64,000 nt of DNA from Cutibacterium avidum ATCC 25577 (GTDB lineage Bacteria; Actinomycetota; Actinomycetes; Propionibacteriales; Propionibacteriaceae), in the NCBI RefSeq assembly GCF_000227295.1, contig NZ_JH165054.1:336628-400627 (forward strand), given 5' to 3'. Below are positions 19,825-28,047 of this stretch, piece by piece (within the stretch, counting starts at the first letter, position 1; each line of letters begins with the position of its first letter). A program made the position numbers and the translations under genes. The notes under the pieces are model-generated. The model saw nothing but the letters and a program-made list of their open reading frames with translations. It did no database searches and was not told the DNA's origin.

Positions 19825-21501
19825 ATGACCACCACACAACCCGAGAGGCTGTCCCCCGAACTCGTCACCCAGGTTCAGTCCTGGCTCGACCAGGACCCTG
19901 ATGAGGCCACCCGCACCGAACTGTCCGACCTGCTCACCCGTGCCCAGCGCGGTGACTCCGAGGCCGTCGCGGCCGTTGAGTCGGCCTTCTCCGGCCCGTT
20001 GACCTTCGGTACCGCTGGCCTGCGTGCCGCTCTCGGACCCGGACCGTCCCGGATGAACAGAGTCGTCGTCCAGCGTGCGGCTGCCGGATTCGCGGCCTGG
20101 CTGCGTGCCCACGGCGAGAAGGAGGGGTCGGTGGTCATCGGTTTCGATGCCCGGCACAACTCTGACGTCTTCGCCCGGGACACCGCCGAGATCATGGCGG
20201 GGGCCGGGTTCCACGCCTTGCTGGCCGACTCCCCCATCCCGACCCCGGTGACCGCTTTCGCCATCAAGCATTACGGCGCAGTTGCCGGCGTCATGGTGAC
20301 CGCCTCCCACAACCCGCCGGCCGACAACGGCTACAAGGTGTACCTGGGTGACGGCTCCCAGATCGTGCCTCCGACCGACACCGAGATCGCCCACGAGATC
20401 GAGGTCGTGTCGGCCGATCCTGTCGGGGCGATCCCGCGTGGTGACGACATCGAGCTCATCGGCGACGAACTCATCGACGCCTACGTCGCCCGTGCTGCCG
20501 AACTGACCACGGCCAACCCGGACGTCACCTGGGTCTACACCGCCATGCACGGTGTCGGAACCCGCGTCGTGCGTCACCTCGTCGAGACGGCCGGTCTGCC
20601 GGAGTTCGTCGGTGTCGCTGAGCAGCTCGACCCGGACCCGGACTTCCCCACCGTGGCCTTCCCGAACCCCGAGGAGCCGGGCGCCATCGACCTGGCCATC
20701 GCCCAGGCTCGCAGGCATGACGCTGACGTCGTCATCGCCTCTGACCCTGACGCCGACCGTTGTGCCGTTGCCGCCGTCATCGACGGTGACTGGCGGATGC
20801 TCACCGGTGACGAGCTCGGAACCCTGCTGGGTGACGACGCCCTGCGTCGTGGTCTGGACGGGGTCTACGCCAATTCGGTGGTCTCGTCGACCTGTCTGGG
20901 ACGCATGGCCAAGGCAGCAGGACGCGAGCACCGGATGACCCTGACCGGTTTCAAGTGGATTGGCCGCGTTCCCGGCCTCGTCTTCGGTTATGAGGAGGCC
21001 ATCGGCTACTGTTGCGACCCCTCCCATGTGCCGGACAAGGACGGCATCACGGCCCTGGCGACGATCATGCGTCTGGTGGGTGAGCTCAAGGCCTCCGGCA
21101 CCACGATCTCGGAGCGACTCGACGAGATCTGGGCCACCCATGGTCTGCACCGCACCAGCCAGCTGGCCGTGCGCGTCACCGACATGTCGATCATCTCCGA
21201 CGCCATGGACCGTCTGCGCAGCCAGCCTCCGGCCACCCTGCTGGGCGACCCCGTCGACGTCTGCGACCTCGACGACCCCAGCAATGGGTCCGGGCTGCCC
21301 CAGCAGAACGCCATCGAGCTGGCTGGACCTCGCGTCCACGTCGTTGCTCGTCCCTCCGGCACCGAGCCCAAGCTCAAGTGTTACCTCGAGGTGCGGGCAA
21401 CTCCTGAGGAGTCGTCGGCCGACCTGCCGGCTGCCAAGTCCACGCTGGACGCCGAGATGATCACTCTGCGCGAGGAGATGGCCAAGGCGCTCGGGATCTG
21501 A
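19825..21501 (+). CDS. pgm: Phosphoglucomutase/phosphomannomutase (alpha-D-phosphohexomutase family)
   Basis: It moves phosphate between C1 and C6 of hexoses, or C1 and C5 of pentoses. The 558-residue protein has an extra N-terminal helical stretch (about 1-60) typical of the PmmB/YbbT-like long type, then FGTAGLRAALGPGPSRMN, the catalytic TASHNPPADNGYKVY with phosphoserine, metal-binding ASDPDADRCAV, sugar-binding GYEEAIGY and the phosphate-binding RPSGTEPKLK. GAGGA precedes the ATG. Next to PNP, a phosphopentomutase role in nucleoside salvage is as likely as glucose-phosphate mutation. Confidence 0.93.
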   Translation: MTTTQPERLSPELVTQVQSWLDQDPDEATRTELSDLLTRAQRGDSEAVAAVESAFSGPLTFGTAGLRAALGPGPSRMNRVVVQRAAAGFAAWLRAHGEKEGSVVIGFDARHNSDVFARDTAEIMAGAGFHALLADSPIPTPVTAFAIKHYGAVAGVMVTASHNPPADNGYKVYLGDGSQIVPPTDTEIAHEIEVVSADPVGAIPRGDDIELIGDELIDAYVARAAELTTANPDVTWVYTAMHGVGTRVVRHLVETAGLPEFVGVAEQLDPDPDFPTVAFPNPEEPGAIDLAIAQARRHDADVVIASDPDADRCAVAAVIDGDWRMLTGDELGTLLGDDALRRGLDGVYANSVVSSTCLGRMAKAAGREHRMTLTGFKWIGRVPGLVFGYEEAIGYCCDPSHVPDKDGITALATIMRLVGELKASGTTISERLDEIWATHGLHRTSQLAVRVTDMSIISDAMDRLRSQPPATLLGDPVDVCDLDDPSNGSGLPQQNAIELAGPRVHVVARPSGTEPKLKCYLEVRATPEESSADLPAAKSTLDAEMITLREEMAKALGI

Positions 21502-21534
21502 CGCGATTCTGACAAGGAATTCCGACACAATGTC

Positions 21535-21561
21535 GCCGCCCCGGACTCGATCCGGGTCGGC
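21535..21561 (+). terminator. Terminator hairpin after the PNP-pgm operon
   Basis: GCCGCCCCGGA and TCCGGGTCGGC pair with one mismatch around a CTCGA loop, and are followed by GTGTTCCTTCTC. Confidence 0.6.
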
Positions 21562-22065
21562 GTGTTCCTTCTCACCGGTCGGGGTCATGGGCAGCTGGTC
21601 GACGACGATGGACTCGGCAACATGAGAGGGGGATTCCACCTGGGCCGGGGAACGAGGTTCTCGCCGACGCTGATGATCATCTCGTCCTTGTGTCCGGCTA
21701 GCCATGGCGGCCTCGCCGATCCGGGTGCCGTCCTGGGGCGGCCTCCCCGTCCGAATCAGCCATCGCCGGGCGGTCGAAGGGGCACAGGCCGGTATCCCAG
21801 AAGGTATTCAGCGGTACCGTAACCATTGGGGATGCTCGACGTATGAGCGCAGTGGCTCCGGATCAGAACCCATGAAAAGGATCCTTCCACGTAAGCCGTA
21901 ATAGCCACCGGTAGATTCCCCTTTCTCACCGTGTGAGGTCACTTGTACGCGGCGAATGAACCCTTTGCTCCTACATCGTCGATCATGCGACATCCCCGGT
22001 GTGCCGTGATAGCTCTCCTTCCTACCGACCGTCTGCCCCCGATGACCCATTCCGTCGAGCTGTCA
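21562..22065. other. Non-coding stretch before the DUF2207 locus
   Basis: About 500 bases in which short frames lack plausible starts, composition or family content. I see no RNA gene or repeat. It is the longest gene-free tract in the window and is followed by a decayed coding fragment, so it may be the remains of deleted genes. Confidence 0.4.
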
Positions 22066-22240
22066 CGCATCACCGAATATGACGCCGGTACCGTTCTCGA
22101 CGCTGGTGGGGATGCCCAGGTCAATCTCGACGAGGATGCTTCCGGGGGACCACGGGAAATGGTCATCAGGTCAGCGGCACCACCGTCACCTGGGAGACGA
22201 AAAACATCTCGGATAGCGATCCCCAAGTCCACTCACTGAC
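22066..22240 (+). pseudogene. Remnant of a DUF2207-like gene
   Basis: Translation from 22066 gives RITEYDAGTVLDAGGDAQVN then LDEDA, which matches the mature N-terminus of the intact protein downstream (RITAYNVNATLDRDGDARVT then LDLTY) at 12 of 25 positions. There is no signal peptide, and the similarity ends after about 25 residues; the rest of the 98-residue frame is unrelated and ends at 22239. It is best read as a partial duplicate or a decayed neighbour. Confidence 0.45.
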
Positions 22241-22284
22241 CACCACTCCTCTTCAGAAAGGGTGTCGGTCGAATTGGGGTGCCT

Positions 22285-22290
22285 TACACT
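22285..22290 (+). promoter_or_regulatory. -10 box of leaderless DUF2207 gene
   Basis: TACACT ends 6 bases before the ATG at 22297 and is one reason to prefer that start to the GTG at 22279. Confidence 0.45.
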
Positions 22291-22296
22291 GATTCC

Positions 22297-24150
22297 ATGC
22301 GACGTACCCCATTCGCCGTATTAACAGCATTCCTGCTGACGCTTTTTGTCGCCGTGGTACCGGCCGTTCCGGCCCAGGCCCAGGGCGACGAACGCATCAC
22401 GGCTTACAACGTCAACGCCACCCTTGATCGAGACGGCGACGCTCGAGTCACCCTTGACCTCACCTACGACTTCGCCGACGCGGACAGACACGGGCCTTAC
22501 CTGACCTTCGTCACGAGACAGTCACTCACCGATAATCCCGGCCACGTCCGCCATGTCACCTACAGTGACATTCATGCCTCGAGCCCGTCGGGAGCTCCGG
22601 CCAACCTCCACGAGGAGAATGGCGGCGCACTACAGCTGCGCATTGGGTCTAAGGACCGGACCGTCACCGGTACGCAGAAATACCGGATCACCTACATGGT
22701 TCACGGTCTCATCGGTCGGGACAACAAGGAATCTCACCTCGACGAGATCAACTGGCGCATCTTCACCAATGTGGACGTTCCCGTCGACAACTCCAAGGTG
22801 ACCATCACGGCACCCGCCAATGTGACGAGGGTCTATTGTGAGGTCGAGGACGGCGAGTGCGACACCTCCTCAACGGGCACGAAAACCGTTACCTTCTCGG
22901 CCCGCAAGATTGATGCCAACACGACCTGGCGGGTGGTGGCCGGTGTCCCTGCCGGTACCTTCACCTCCGCTGCTGACGCCACGGTGACCGAGGAGAGCGA
23001 GGTCACATCGGGCTCTCGGGCCGACCTCCCGCAGTACCTCACCGTCATCCCCTACATTGTCGCCGTCGTTGCACTAGGCCTCATCGGCCTCGGGGCGTCC
23101 CTGTTCCGCAAGCGCGACATGGAGTTTGCCGACGAAGCCCCTGGGTTCATTCCGGCACCTGATTTGCAGCAGGTCCGGCGTCGACGCGGAAAGGTCGAGG
23201 GGCCCATCCTCGTCCATCCGCCGGCTGGCATCACCCCGGCACAAGCAGGAGCCCTCCTCGACGGCAATGCCGACACCAATACCGTCACCGCCGGCATGCT
23301 CGACCTTGTCGCTCGGCACCATCTGTCAATTAACCAGGAAGAGCCTTCCGGCCTGGTGTTCAAGAAGCCCGAGTGGCGGTTCAACTGGCTGCGCGGGGAG
23401 GACTCGTTGGCGCCTTGGGAAGCTCGTCTCCTCGGTTCCCTCATCGGCAGCGGCAACAGCATCACCACCAGAGAACTGCGTCGCCAGAATGGCAACATTG
23501 CGCTGCCGAATGCCAAGAAGGACCTCGACGAGCTCAACGACCAGGCCGGCTACTTCACGAAGTCCCATCGCCAGGCACGGCTCGGGATCGTCGCCATCGG
23601 GGTCGCCCTGATCATCCTCGGCATACTCGGGTTCGTCTCCGGATTCCCCTTCCTGCTCGGAGGCGGAAGCGCCATTGTCTACTTCGTCCTGACCTTCGTC
23701 ACGTTCGTGGCCGGCATCCTCTTCCTCGGCCTGTCCCGGAAAGTCCGACCACCTCGCAGCGCTCTGGGCACCGCGATGACCGATCAGGTGCGGGGATTCC
23801 GCGACTACTTGGCCACCATCGAGGCGGAGCAGATCCAGATCGAGGAGGACCTCGACATCTTCTCGGCCTACCTTTCTTGGGCCGCGGCCTTCGGCATCGT
23901 CGACCGCTGGGTCACCCTGTTCGAACAGCTCGAGGCTGAGGGACGCTGGTCCCCCGACCCGATGTGGTACCCGCTGTACGGCTACGGATATCACCACAAC
24001 CAGTCCTTCGCCTCGGCCTTCAACGACATGACCGAAGCGATGTCGTCGTCCATGACGGCAGCAGCGTCGTCCAGCACCTCGAGCTCCAGCTCCGGATTCT
24101 CCTCGGGATCCTCCGGCGGCTTCGGCGGTGGGGGCGGTGGAAGCTGGTGA
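22297..24150 (+). CDS. DUF2207 domain-containing exported membrane protein
   Basis: 617 residues: a signal peptide (TAFLLTLFVAVVPAVPAQAQ), an extracellular beta-rich DUF2207 domain (about 30-230), a membrane segment (LTVIPYIVAVVALGLIGLGA), a cytoplasmic stretch with a winged-helix-like part, two further adjacent membrane segments (LGIVAIGVALIILGILGFVS and the one after it), a helical region, and a Ser/Gly-rich tail ending GGFGGGGGGSW. This architecture is the standard one of the family. Function is unknown. The start at MRRTPFAVLTA is chosen from the leaderless promoter. Confidence 0.9.
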   Translation: MRRTPFAVLTAFLLTLFVAVVPAVPAQAQGDERITAYNVNATLDRDGDARVTLDLTYDFADADRHGPYLTFVTRQSLTDNPGHVRHVTYSDIHASSPSGAPANLHEENGGALQLRIGSKDRTVTGTQKYRITYMVHGLIGRDNKESHLDEINWRIFTNVDVPVDNSKVTITAPANVTRVYCEVEDGECDTSSTGTKTVTFSARKIDANTTWRVVAGVPAGTFTSAADATVTEESEVTSGSRADLPQYLTVIPYIVAVVALGLIGLGASLFRKRDMEFADEAPGFIPAPDLQQVRRRRGKVEGPILVHPPAGITPAQAGALLDGNADTNTVTAGMLDLVARHHLSINQEEPSGLVFKKPEWRFNWLRGEDSLAPWEARLLGSLIGSGNSITTRELRRQNGNIALPNAKKDLDELNDQAGYFTKSHRQARLGIVAIGVALIILGILGFVSGFPFLLGGGSAIVYFVLTFVTFVAGILFLGLSRKVRPPRSALGTAMTDQVRGFRDYLATIEAEQIQIEEDLDIFSAYLSWAAAFGIVDRWVTLFEQLEAEGRWSPDPMWYPLYGYGYHHNQSFASAFNDMTEAMSSSMTAAASSSTSSSSSGFSSGSSGGFGGGGGGSW

Positions 24151-24338
24151 CACCCTGGACTCCCATGGTGGTCGAGGGCGACGACACCGTGCCACCGGGA
24201 TCAGCGAATTCACCAGGAAACTGAGCCACGCCATGCGGTTGGCGGCAAGAGCCCTGCGAGACCAATCCCTGAGGCGGTGCTGCCCCTTCCATCGTCGGCA
24301 AATTCGTGGGCGCTCCATGGTCATGATGGGCCTGCCGA

Positions 24339-24344
24339 TAGACT
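24339..24344 (+). promoter_or_regulatory. -10 box of leaderless kinase gene
   Basis: TAGACT ends 8 bases before the GTG at 24353. Confidence 0.4.
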
Positions 24345-24352
24345 GATCAGCC

Positions 24353-24934
24353 GTGGCGCGCACAATCATCCTGTTGGCAGGACCCTCAGGGGCCGGGAAA
24401 TCCCGTCTGACCCATATGGCTGAGCTGCCTGAACTGCGCCTTGACGACTTCTACCACGATCATGACGAGCCCGGCCTCCCCCGGGTACGCGGCATGGTCG
24501 ACTGGGACGACGTCGCCTCCTGGAACCTTCCAGCGGCTGTGGAAGCCCTCGGTGAGCTCGCGGCCGACGGGCAGACCGTCGTTCCCCGCTACGACATCTC
24601 GAGGTCTCGGGCCGATGGCACCCACGTCGTCGATGTGGGAGATGCGACAGCCGTCGTCGCCGAGGGGATCTTCGCCCTCGACCTGCTCGATCCGTGCCTG
24701 CGAGCCGGCATGGAGGTCCTGCCCATCTGGTTGGATCGTCCCCGCTGGTTCAACTTCGCCCGTCGTCTCATCCGCGATCTGCGACAGCACCGCAAGTCCC
24801 CACCCGTGCTAATTCGTCGCGGTCTGGCCCTGTGCCAGGCAGAGCCTGCGCTGCGATCACGGGCCATTGTCATGGGGTTCCAGCCGATGAGTATGAGACG
24901 GGCGAGTGCCACCGTCGCGGCCCTCATGGACTAG
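24353..24934 (+). CDS. Uridine kinase-like P-loop NTPase
   Basis: 193 residues with Walker A (LAGPSGAGKSRL) at the very N-terminus, LRLDDFYHDHDEPGLPRV resembling the uridine-kinase substrate loop, DWDDVASWNLPAAVEAL, and VVAEGIFALDLL as the Walker B-like strand. Members of this group phosphorylate nucleosides or related small molecules, but the sequence is too divergent from Udk to name a substrate. It starts with GTG and stands alone between DUF2207 and the drug exporter. Confidence 0.82.
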   Translation: MARTIILLAGPSGAGKSRLTHMAELPELRLDDFYHDHDEPGLPRVRGMVDWDDVASWNLPAAVEALGELAADGQTVVPRYDISRSRADGTHVVDVGDATAVVAEGIFALDLLDPCLRAGMEVLPIWLDRPRWFNFARRLIRDLRQHRKSPPVLIRRGLALCQAEPALRSRAIVMGFQPMSMRRASATVAALMD

Positions 24935-25035
24935 TCACAGTCACCATGGACTGAGTGCCGGAGGGTTTTTCAACCTTTTGATCGATGCCGAGGAGCCTTG
25001 TGCTCCGTAGTGTCGGTGGGGTCGAAAGGAATGCC

Positions 25036-26688
25036 GTGACAGACAGCACCTCCGCCGCCACCGCGGCCCAACCCGTCCCCGGACGCTGGAAGGCCCTCGC
25101 CGTCCTCGCCGCCGGGCTCTCACTCATCATCCTGGACGGGACGATTGTCGGTGTCGCCCTGCCGACGATGATCTCGGCCCTCAACCTGAACCTCACTGAT
25201 GCACAGTGGGTCAGCGCCATCTACAACGTCATCTTCGCCGCTCTGCTGCTTGGCGCCGGGCGTCTCGGTGACCGGGTTGGCCGTCGTACCACCTTCGCCG
25301 CCGGTGTCGTGCTCTTCATCGGAGGCTCCTTGCTCGCCGCGATGGCGTCCGGTTCTGGTTCACTCATCGCCTCGCGCGCCGTCCAGGGTGTTGGTGGTGC
25401 GCTGGTGCTGCCGTCCACCCTGTCCTCGGTGAACTCGCTGTTCCAGGGCAAGGACCGCGCCGCGGCTTTCGGCATCTGGGGCGCCGTCATGAGCGGTATG
25501 GCCGCTCTCGGCCCGCTGCTCGGTGGAGTCCTGACCGAGTACGCCTCCTGGCGCTGGATCTTCTGGGTCAACCTGCCCTTGGGTCTGCTCGTGCTGGCGG
25601 GAATCGCCGCATGGGTGCCACAGACTCGTGGCAAGCAGGCCGGGAAGGGCGTTGACGTCGACGGTCTGCTCACCTCGGCCCTCGGCTTCGGCCTGCTCGT
25701 CTTCGGCCTCATCGAGGCCACCTCGCTCGGCTGGTGGACCAAGAAGGAGACCCTCAAGGTCTTCGGCTGGTCGTGGCCGGAGAGCTGGTCGATGTCCCCG
25801 GTGCCGTGGGCGATCGCCATCGGTCTGGTCTTCATCGCACTGTTTATCGGGTGGGAGAACCACCGCGCCAAGGTCGGCCGCGACGCCCTGATCGACCTCA
25901 CCCTGTTCCGTGTCGGCACCTTCTCCTGGGGCAACCTGACCGCCGCGACGGTGGCCATTGGTGAGTTCTCGCTGATGTTCGTACTGCCCCTGTTCCTGGT
26001 GAACTCGGTCGGTCTGTCGACGGTGCGCACTGGTGTCGTGCTGGCCGCGATGGCCCTGGGTGCCTTCTTCTCCGGGGCCTCGGCCCGTCACCTGGCAGCC
26101 CGTGTGGGAGCTCCTGGCGTCGTCGTCCTCGGACTGACCCTGGAGGTCGTCGGCGTCGGACTGCTGGCCTGGACGGTCGGCGCCCAGGCATCGACGTGGT
26201 TCGTCATGCTGACCCTGGTGGTCTACGGCATTGGCCTCGGCCTGGCATCGGCTCAGCTCACCTCGACGGTGTTGCATGACATTCCCCAGGAGCACTCGGG
26301 AGCGGGCTCGGCCACCCAATCGACGGTGCGTCAGCTCGGCTCGGCCTTCGGTGCCGCGATCGCCGGGTCCGCCCTTGGCTCTGCGATGAGCCACACCATC
26401 CCTGACGAGGTGTCCTCGATCAGCGGTGTGCCGACCAAGGTGCTCGACAAGCTGGTCCGGGCCACCCAGGACTCGGCTGGATCCGCCATCACCGGGCTGC
26501 GCAATGCCCCTCCCGGCAGCCCGTCCGTCCGTCCACTGGGCGACTCCCGGGACGCCGTCATTCACGGCCTGGAGACCGGGTTTGCTCACGCAGCGGCATG
26601 GTCGATCGGGTTCTCGGCCCTCTTCCTGGTGCTCGGGCTGCTCGGTTCCTTCATGGTCATGCGTCAGGCTCACAAGCAGGAGGCGTGA
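25036..26688 (+). CDS. MFS drug:H+ antiporter, DHA2 (14-segment) family
   Basis: 550 residues with about 14 hydrophobic segments. IILDGTIVGVALPTM (motif D1-like), GAGRLGDRVGRRTTFAAG (motif A) and GPLLGGVLTEYASWRWIFWVNLPLG (the DHA2 motif C region) place it with EmrB/QacA-type exporters. A longer internal loop sits around residues 200-260 and a tail ends MRQAHKQEA. The GTG at 25036 is preceded by AAAGGA at good spacing; the frame upstream of it is not conserved. No adjacent regulator is present, so substrate is unknown. Confidence 0.9.
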   Translation: MTDSTSAATAAQPVPGRWKALAVLAAGLSLIILDGTIVGVALPTMISALNLNLTDAQWVSAIYNVIFAALLLGAGRLGDRVGRRTTFAAGVVLFIGGSLLAAMASGSGSLIASRAVQGVGGALVLPSTLSSVNSLFQGKDRAAAFGIWGAVMSGMAALGPLLGGVLTEYASWRWIFWVNLPLGLLVLAGIAAWVPQTRGKQAGKGVDVDGLLTSALGFGLLVFGLIEATSLGWWTKKETLKVFGWSWPESWSMSPVPWAIAIGLVFIALFIGWENHRAKVGRDALIDLTLFRVGTFSWGNLTAATVAIGEFSLMFVLPLFLVNSVGLSTVRTGVVLAAMALGAFFSGASARHLAARVGAPGVVVLGLTLEVVGVGLLAWTVGAQASTWFVMLTLVVYGIGLGLASAQLTSTVLHDIPQEHSGAGSATQSTVRQLGSAFGAAIAGSALGSAMSHTIPDEVSSISGVPTKVLDKLVRATQDSAGSAITGLRNAPPGSPSVRPLGDSRDAVIHGLETGFAHAAAWSIGFSALFLVLGLLGSFMVMRQAHKQEA

Positions 26689-26781
26689 CAACTCACGGGG
26701 ACGCTGTCGGCCCCGAGGAATACCCTGAGCGGAATCCTTGGTCGCACCTGACCGGTGATGGTTTCTGGAAGGGCGTTCAGC

Positions 26782-27939
26782 ATGGCATCGAGCATGACAG
26801 TGCCGCAGTGGCTGCGCAGGCTGTTGCGTCATCCCGAGCGTGCGACACCGAAAGACCTTCGCGATCTCTCCGCGATGGTGGACGACTCCGACCGAATTGT
26901 CCCGATGTACCGAGGCCGAGACAATGGCCGGTGGCGTCAGGAGATCGCGGCCCTCAAGCGTGAGGGTGACTACGAGCAGGCGTTGGTCCTGGCATCCGGA
27001 TGCATGTTCTCGATGTTCTCGATGGCGCAGGAGGCCCCTGACACCGCCGACGAGTCCTGGGTCATCGAGGTGGCGAAGATCCTCCGCCGGATGAGGTACT
27101 ACCCCGAGGAGGCGCGGACGATCGAGTTCTGGCTCAACCTGGGTATCGAGTCCTCCCGGATCGACGAACACCTAGACCTGTGGAAACGTCGGGCCAGGGC
27201 CCAGGAACTGTGGGCCAAGGTGGAGGGCCGCGACGCCACGGAATATCACGAGGAATGGAGACGTCTGGTGGAAGCCGGCAGACGGACGAAGGACACCATG
27301 TCCTTGGACTGGACCGTCGTCAGTCAACCCCCGGCGCCGCACGCCGTGGCCCCCATCCGGAAGGGCCGCGCGACACGGACGCCCCGACATTCCAAACTGA
27401 TTCCCTCACCGGAACAGATGGCCTGCGACACCTTCGTCGCCGTGGACTTCGAGACGGCCAACCGGCAGGGCGGGGTGTCCGCATGTCAGCTCGCCATGGT
27501 CAGGGTGAGTGAAGGCCGAATCGTCGACCGATTCAACTCCCTGCTGCGTCCTCCTCCCGGATGGGACGCTTTCCAGTTCACCTACCTGCACGGCATCTCC
27601 GCGGCAGATGTCCAGCACTCCCCGATGTGGCCTGAGGTAGCCGACGAGATCTCGGAATTTGTCGCCGGCTCCCCCGTCTACGCCCACAATGCCCTGTTCG
27701 ACTCCCGGGTGTGGCGCCAGCTCGACGAGTACTTCGGCACTGTCACCCTGCCGTCCCCGTTCTTCTGCTCCTACCGGACGGCCCAACGCCTCATCCGTGG
27801 TCTGCCCAATTACAAGCTTCCGACGGTGCTTCAGGCCTGTGAACCGAATTACCACCTGAATCACCACCGGGCGGACTCCGACGCCGAGGCGTGCGCCCTC
27901 ATCGTCTGCCAATTGCAGCGACTGGCCAGCCAACTCTGA
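26782..27939 (+). CDS. DEDDh 3'-5' exonuclease with N-terminal helical domain
   Basis: 385 residues. The N-terminal half (about 1-190) is helical and charged (tetratricopeptide-like repeats such as ALKREGDYEQALVLASG). The C-terminal half is a DnaQ-like exonuclease: TFVAVDFETANRQ (D, E), FTYLHGISAADVQHSP, AHNALFDSRVW (D), and HHRADSDAEACA (H and D of DEDDh). This resembles DNA polymerase III epsilon-like exonucleases used in repair, not a replicative subunit. ATG at 26782 is preceded by GGAAGGG; the frame could start at 26755 but without such a signal. Confidence 0.88.
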   Translation: MASSMTVPQWLRRLLRHPERATPKDLRDLSAMVDDSDRIVPMYRGRDNGRWRQEIAALKREGDYEQALVLASGCMFSMFSMAQEAPDTADESWVIEVAKILRRMRYYPEEARTIEFWLNLGIESSRIDEHLDLWKRRARAQELWAKVEGRDATEYHEEWRRLVEAGRRTKDTMSLDWTVVSQPPAPHAVAPIRKGRATRTPRHSKLIPSPEQMACDTFVAVDFETANRQGGVSACQLAMVRVSEGRIVDRFNSLLRPPPGWDAFQFTYLHGISAADVQHSPMWPEVADEISEFVAGSPVYAHNALFDSRVWRQLDEYFGTVTLPSPFFCSYRTAQRLIRGLPNYKLPTVLQACEPNYHLNHHRADSDAEACALIVCQLQRLASQL

Positions 27940-27998
27940 CCTCTCGCCCCCAGCCGGTACCCGCCGGGTACTACACGGAGCTGCCAGAAACTGCCCGG

Positions 27999-28034
27999 AA
28001 CCGACGATGGTGACGTTGCCATTGTCGGTTTTTG
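27999..28034 (+). terminator. Rho-independent terminator after the exonuclease gene
   Basis: AACCGACGATGG and CCATTGTCGGTT form a 12-bp stem with one G-T pair, followed by a T-run. It is nested in a wider inverted repeat (27973-28046) described among the findings. Confidence 0.8.
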
Positions 28035-28047
28035 GCAGATCCGTGTA

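Noticed and set aside
21541-21556. GGACTCGATCC resembling a tRNA T-arm
   Set aside because: No acceptor, D or anticodon arms surround it; it is the loop side of the pgm terminator.
26696-26717. CGGGG...CCCCG hairpin after the MFS gene as a terminator
   Set aside because: Only 5 bp, no T-run and the next gene is in the same direction; too weak to list.
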